Origin: Clostridia bacterium | Lineage (GTDB): Bacteria; Bacillota_A; Clostridia; Oscillospirales; CAG-272 | Length of the DNA: 8,056 nucleotides | Direction of reading: 5' to 3' | Assembly: GCA_017626655.1 (NCBI GenBank) | Contig: JAGAIH010000101.1 | Location: forward strand, 1-8,056 | Shown here: in pieces, positions 5,461-8,056 of the stretch | Layout: every line of letters begins with the position of its first letter | Numbering within the stretch: position 1 is the stretch's first letter | Notes under the pieces: model-generated | Database searches by the model: none | Told to the model about the DNA's origin: nothing | The model's input: only the letters and a program-made list of their open reading frames with translations | Made by a program: the position numbers and the translations under genes

Positions 5461-5495
5461 GAGGGGGCGGACACAGTGCCGCCCTCTCTGTTTTT
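5461..5495 (+). terminator. Rho-independent terminator of the suf operon
   Basis: GAGGGGGCGG (5461-5470) pairs over 10 bp, with one G-U, with CCGCCCTCTC (5479-5488) around an 8-nt loop. TG and five T (5491-5495) follow. It begins 12 nt after the sufB stop, so the operon has only two genes. Confidence 0.93.
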
Positions 5496-5532
5496 GTCAA
5501 AATCGGGGCGGTGTATTTGTCACATTTGTTCA

Positions 5533-5561
5533 TTGAGTTTTATACGATCCTATGTTATAAT
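5533..5561 (+). promoter_or_regulatory. Strong sigma-A promoter of the lipoprotein gene
   Basis: -35 TTGAGT (5533-5538), a 17-bp spacer and a perfect -10 TATAAT (5556-5561), with an extended TG at 5553-5554. The start near 5568 leaves a short leader of about 24 nt, almost filled by the RBS AAAGGAAG (5576-5583), which lies 8 nt before the ATG. Confidence 0.88.
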
Positions 5562-5591
5562 GATATTATCAAACGAAAGGAAGCTTCCGCT

Positions 5592-8056
5592 ATGAAACCT
5601 ACCCTGATCCGCCTCTCCTCCCTGGCTCTGGCGCTGCTCATGCTGTTTCCCGCTGTCCTGACGGCCTGCAAGCCCGCGCCCAGCCCCGAGGACCCCACCG
5701 ACAGTCAGGACGGCGTCACCGAGTCCCTGCCCATTGAGACCGGAACAACTGAGCCCGACGCCTTTGAGAATACCCTCCTGCTGGCCGCCGACGGCCAGAC
5801 CGCCTACACGGTGGTCATCCCCGACTACGCCGCCGCCTGGGAGCTGACCGCCGCCGAGCGCCTGGTGAGTACCCTGGCTGACCTCGGCGTGACGGTCACC
5901 CCCGCCGTGGATACCGCCACCGAGACTACCGCCCGTGAGATCGTGGTGGGCTACACCAACCGAAACTCCGAGCTGGCCGACGACTTTTACGCCGTGGGCA
6001 ACGCGGGCTACCACATCGCCGCCGTGGGTGAGAAGCTTTTCATCGGCGCCAACACCGAGGCGGGCATGACCGCCGCTCTGGACAAGCTCGCCGCCGACCT
6101 CATCTCGGACGGCAACCGTCTGGGCATCAAGCAGGGCTATATCTGCAAGGCTGTGGACGAGTCCCAGCCCGTGGCCGCGCCCACCCTCACGGGAGCCTAT
6201 GCCGAGAGCATTTCCTACGCCCACAGCGTGGCCAACGGCGTCCAGGGCTACTTCACCGACGGCGACCGTAGCGCCTTCCTCATGACCAATCAGACCATGA
6301 CCATCGTGAATGAGATGGCCACGGGCGGCAACCGCCAGGTGTCCTCCATGGTCAACGAGTACGGTATCCCCTACCTCCGCGACACCATGTCCGCCTACGT
6401 AGAGGCCGGCGGGAAGCGTCTCTACTCCAAGGACTCCACCGCCAGCGGCGGTATGAACATCTTCCTCTACGGTGCCTACCACTACGAGACCCACATCCGC
6501 GGGCAGAACTTCGGGGATTCCCGTATCGTGGACGAGTCGGTGGAGCCTGTGGATATGCTGAAGAAGGTAGGCAACTTCAGCGGTCATCACGCTTCCACCC
6601 AGAAGGACCGCAAGACGGGCGCCATCACCATCACGGTGGAATCCCCCGACGATCCCTACGTCAACTTCGGCTATAACTACAAGGTGGACGCCGAGGTCTA
6701 CGACGCCCTGTTGGTGACCATGCGTACCGAGTACGCCGCCGACGCCACCTTCTATCTGGCCGCTGGCTCCCGCGACGGCATCGACGGCTCCCAGTACGTC
6801 TCCTTCTCGGTGACCCCCGGTGAGCTTCGCACCTATCTTGTCCCCCTGAACAACGTCACCGACTACGGCGGTACCCTGAAGTCCCTCCGCGTGGACGTGG
6901 GCGCCAAGGGCGGCGAGGTGGTGGAGATCACCGAGATCAAGGCGGTCAAGACCACCTCCTCCGACGTCCCCGCCGTGGGGGTGGACCGTGTCCTCTACAC
7001 CTACCCCGATAAGCTCCACACCGCCATCCACCTGGTCACCACCGACGAGGTCAGAAACATGACCGCCTACGGCATGGAGACCGCCATCGACAAGTCCCGC
7101 GTGGGGTCCCTGCTGGTCATGGACGGCAAGGGCGAGCATACCTCCCTGGAGGGGGTGGACTGGAGCACCGCCTTCGCCGTGGCCTTCGATATCGACCGCG
7201 CGGGCGTCTTCGGCTACATCCTGACCCTGGATCCCGGGGTGGGCGCCATGACCGTTACCGAGCGCGACGGCTACTACGTCATCGACCAGAAGTCCCCCGC
7301 CAAGTCCTCCTACAAGAATCTGGAGGACATCTACCTCAGCCAGCGTCTCTACAACGACGCCACCCACGACTTCGAGGGCTTCCGTAAGGCTGTCCGCGAG
7401 GAGCGCAATCCTCTGACGGTGACGGTCACCTCCAAGACCTTTAACGGCAAGTCCCTGGGCTACGACGCCCTGCGCGGCTCCTACCGTCTGGAACTGTCGG
7501 GTACCGAGTTCAACGATGCCTACTATAAGAACCCCGACCGCCACTTCCGCATCGACGTGGAGGTCAAGGGCGACTCCGCCGACCGCAAGATCTATCTGTA
7601 CACCCACGCCCCCAACGGCGCGTTGGAGTGCGCCGCCCTGCTGGATCATCAGAACCGCGTTCTGCCCTACCTCCTGCAGGTCTGCAAGAACTTCCAGGGC
7701 GAGAACGAGGAGCCTATCTTTGATCACGGAGACCCCTCCTACGGCGAGACCTATTTCCCTATGGTGGTGAAGAGCGGCGAGACCGTGAAATTCTCGGTGC
7801 TGAACCTCTACCAGAACTGGGGCATCTTCCCCCTGAAGCAGATCTCCTCCATCCAGTTCCACATCGCCTACTACCACCTCTCCACGGGCGTTACCGAGAC
7901 CAACTGCATCGCCCCCTACTTCGTCTACGGCAAGGATAAGTGGACCCTTCCCGACTTCCGCGCCATGTCCGCTCCCCTGTGGGCCGGTCAGCCCCAGCAC
8001 ACCTCGGCGGGCCGCCTCTACTTCCTCCACTACACCGATGCCGAGGGCAACGAGTA
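5592..8056 (+). CDS. Large multidomain secreted lipoprotein, function unknown (3' end outside window)
   Basis: An open frame of 821 codons that is still open at the window edge; the last two bases are TA, so it may stop at once or continue. The N-terminus is a type II signal peptide: a Lys/Arg-containing start, a Leu/Ala-rich core (8-22) and lipobox LTAC with Cys26. It is therefore predicted to be lipid-anchored on the outer face of the membrane. A Pro/Glu/Thr/Ser-rich tether follows (27-60). Residues about 62-185 (TVVIPDYAAAWELTAAERL, REIVVGYTNR, GYHIAAVGEKLFIGA) resemble the domain-2 fold found in GH20 hexosaminidases and many clostridial surface proteins. Residues about 200-335 are unrecognised. 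Residues about 343-453 look like a carbohydrate-binding-type beta sandwich. Two further beta-rich regions span about 463-565 and 605-780. No catalytic domain was recognised. A role in binding or processing envelope or host glycans is a guess. It has its own promoter and is not part of the suf operon. Confidence 0.9.
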   Translation, partial: MKPTLIRLSSLALALLMLFPAVLTACKPAPSPEDPTDSQDGVTESLPIETGTTEPDAFENTLLLAADGQTAYTVVIPDYAAAWELTAAERLVSTLADLGVTVTPAVDTATETTAREIVVGYTNRNSELADDFYAVGNAGYHIAAVGEKLFIGANTEAGMTAALDKLAADLISDGNRLGIKQGYICKAVDESQPVAAPTLTGAYAESISYAHSVANGVQGYFTDGDRSAFLMTNQTMTIVNEMATGGNRQVSSMVNEYGIPYLRDTMSAYVEAGGKRLYSKDSTASGGMNIFLYGAYHYETHIRGQNFGDSRIVDESVEPVDMLKKVGNFSGHHASTQKDRKTGAITITVESPDDPYVNFGYNYKVDAEVYDALLVTMRTEYAADATFYLAAGSRDGIDGSQYVSFSVTPGELRTYLVPLNNVTDYGGTLKSLRVDVGAKGGEVVEITEIKAVKTTSSDVPAVGVDRVLYTYPDKLHTAIHLVTTDEVRNMTAYGMETAIDKSRVGSLLVMDGKGEHTSLEGVDWSTAFAVAFDIDRAGVFGYILTLDPGVGAMTVTERDGYYVIDQKSPAKSSYKNLEDIYLSQRLYNDATHDFEGFRKAVREERNPLTVTVTSKTFNGKSLGYDALRGSYRLELSGTEFNDAYYKNPDRHFRIDVEVKGDSADRKIYLYTHAPNGALECAALLDHQNRVLPYLLQVCKNFQGENEEPIFDHGDPSYGETYFPMVVKSGETVKFSVLNLYQNWGIFPLKQISSIQFHIAYYHLSTGVTETNCIAPYFVYGKDKWTLPDFRAMSAPLWAGQPQHTSAGRLYFLHYTDAEGNE

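Noticed and set aside
5550..8030. Antisense open frame of 826 codons on the minus strand
   Set aside because: It is in exact codon register opposite the lipoprotein gene, is extremely rich in Gly, Val, Leu, His and Asp in the way typical of GC-rich antisense translations, and has no RBS or signal peptide. The plus strand has promoter, RBS, lipobox and recognisable domains.

Overview
The window looks like a chromosomal segment of an anaerobic, endospore-lineage Firmicute (class Clostridia). The evidence is a full-length Spo0A with a near-invariant DNA-binding domain, a two-gene SufC/SufB-type iron-sulfur operon of the minimal kind found in anaerobes, strong AAGGAG-type ribosome binding sites, and clear sigma-A promoters. 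Genes are GC-rich and favour C or G at the third codon position, while the gaps between them are AT-rich. This points to a GC-rich gut-type clostridium (Oscillospiraceae-like), but that placement is inference. I see no transposase, phage gene, tRNA, rRNA or CRISPR array.

Layout. (1) 1-1470, plus strand: the 3' part of a homoserine dehydrogenase gene (hom), followed 15 nt later by a three-helix membrane protein of unknown function. (2) 1496-1533: a bidirectional terminator between this pair and a convergent gene. (3) 1562-2425, minus: a HAD-superfamily phosphatase with its own promoter and a strong RBS. (4) 2576-2622: the terminator of spo0A. (5) 2633-3421, minus: spo0A. (6) 3422-3757: a 336-bp divergent regulatory region with a promoter for spo0A, a promoter for the suf/sms operon, inverted repeats and two TGACGAA sequences that match the 0A-box pattern. 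(7) 3758-5448, plus: sufC and a short sufB-like gene, 14 nt apart, closed by a strong terminator at 5461-5495. (8) 5592 to the window edge, plus: a large secreted lipoprotein gene with an excellent promoter. It is still open at the edge after 821 codons.

How the genes relate. Most of the window is housekeeping: amino-acid synthesis (hom), Fe-S cluster assembly (sufC/sufB) and the master regulator of entry into sporulation (spo0A). The least understood parts are the large multidomain lipoprotein, the membrane protein behind hom, and the spo0A/suf divergent control region, where Spo0A could act both on itself and on Fe-S assembly. That link is a hypothesis. I found no convincing undescribed multi-gene system here.

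Every long antisense open frame in the window lies in exact codon register opposite a real gene. They are explained by the near absence of TTA, CTA and TCA codons, and none is annotated. The longest of them (5550-8030, minus) lies opposite the real lipoprotein gene.
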